Shown here: positions 6,325 through 6,401 of the stretch, in pieces | Layout of the letters: each line of letters starts with the position of its first letter | Position numbering within the stretch: position 1 is the first letter of the stretch | Assembly (NCBI GenBank): GCA_963653155.1 | Contig: CAVJWR010000136.1 | Location: 1 to 6,401 of the forward strand | DNA length: 6,401 nt | Direction of reading: 5' to 3' | DNA from: UBA1731 sp963653155 | GTDB lineage: Bacteria > Verrucomicrobiota > Kiritimatiellia > RFP12 > UBA1067 | Notes under the pieces: generated by a model | Database searches by the model: none | The model's input: the letters and a program-made list of their open reading frames with translations, nothing else | Told to the model about the DNA's origin: nothing | Made by a program: the position numbers and the translations under genes

Positions 6325-6401
6325 TTTCTAAAACCCTATTAGCCAGAGCCTTTTCCTGATGCGGCTAGGGAACAACAGCTACAATTTCACGGTAATGCAA
6401 C
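6325..6401 (-). other. Upstream flank, possible tail of another gene
   Basis: These 77 bases precede the deacetylase. One frame is open from the window edge for 11 codons (LHYREIVAVVP) to a TAG at 6367-6365, and could be the end of an upstream gene in the same direction. The other two frames stop sooner. TAGCC and GGCTA can pair around an 18-nt loop, too weak to call. I see no promoter, so the operon probably begins outside the window. Confidence 0.3.

Noticed and set aside
6337..6365. Possible terminator hairpin before the deacetylase (TAGCC...GGCTA)
   Set aside because: The stem is only 5 bp with an 18-nt loop, and the bases after it (ATAGGGTTTT) do not start with a T run.

Overview
The window reads as one minus-strand gene cluster for a cell-surface polysaccharide, most likely lipopolysaccharide or O-antigen, in a Gram-negative-type bacterium. 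A 102-base run of N marks it as a scaffold from a draft or metagenomic assembly. The taxon is not secure. The sequence of the intron 3' end reminds me of repeated sequences in Kiritimatiellia/Verrucomicrobiota gut genomes, but that is recollection, not a search result.

Transcription runs from the right edge to the left. The order is a YdjC/ChbG-family carbohydrate deacetylase (6324-5545), a GT4 glycosyltransferase with a GTG start that overlaps it by 4 bp (5548-4391), a multi-spanning O-antigen polymerase/ligase-type protein (4381-3017), a second GT4 glycosyltransferase (3014-1842), and a membrane phosphoethanolamine transferase of the EptA/sulfatase type that runs off the left edge (1027 to <1) and is crossed by the N gap. 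The first four genes are separated by -4, +9 and +2 nt, so they are almost certainly co-transcribed. The glycosyltransferases would build a repeat unit, the deacetylase would remove an acetyl group from a sugar, the polymerase would extend or ligate the chain, and the last enzyme would add a phosphoethanolamine (or similar) group.

The unusual part is 1046-1831, between the second glycosyltransferase and the phosphoethanolamine transferase. On the minus strand it has the marks of a group II intron without a reverse transcriptase. It has a GTGCG 5' end followed by a hairpin, a domain II/III-like block ahead of where the intron ORF normally starts, a small 57-codon ORF in the domain IV position, a domain V-like AGC/GAAA segment, and a CTCTACTCTAC 3' end. 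Joining the two proposed exons puts an ATG with an AAGGA Shine-Dalgarno, one base after the upstream stop codon, in frame with the transferase. The intron would therefore sit just after an ATG at the start of that gene. Domain V appears to lack its 3' strand, so splicing may be lost. The element also carries a consensus sigma70-type promoter (TTGACA, 16 nt, TATAAT) pointing at the transferase, and a 38-codon leader ORF coupled to it by ATGA. A defective intron may thus have become the promoter and leader of the gene it split.

A 14-bp perfect inverted repeat with a 3-nt loop lies inside the first glycosyltransferase gene and is not explained by the protein family.
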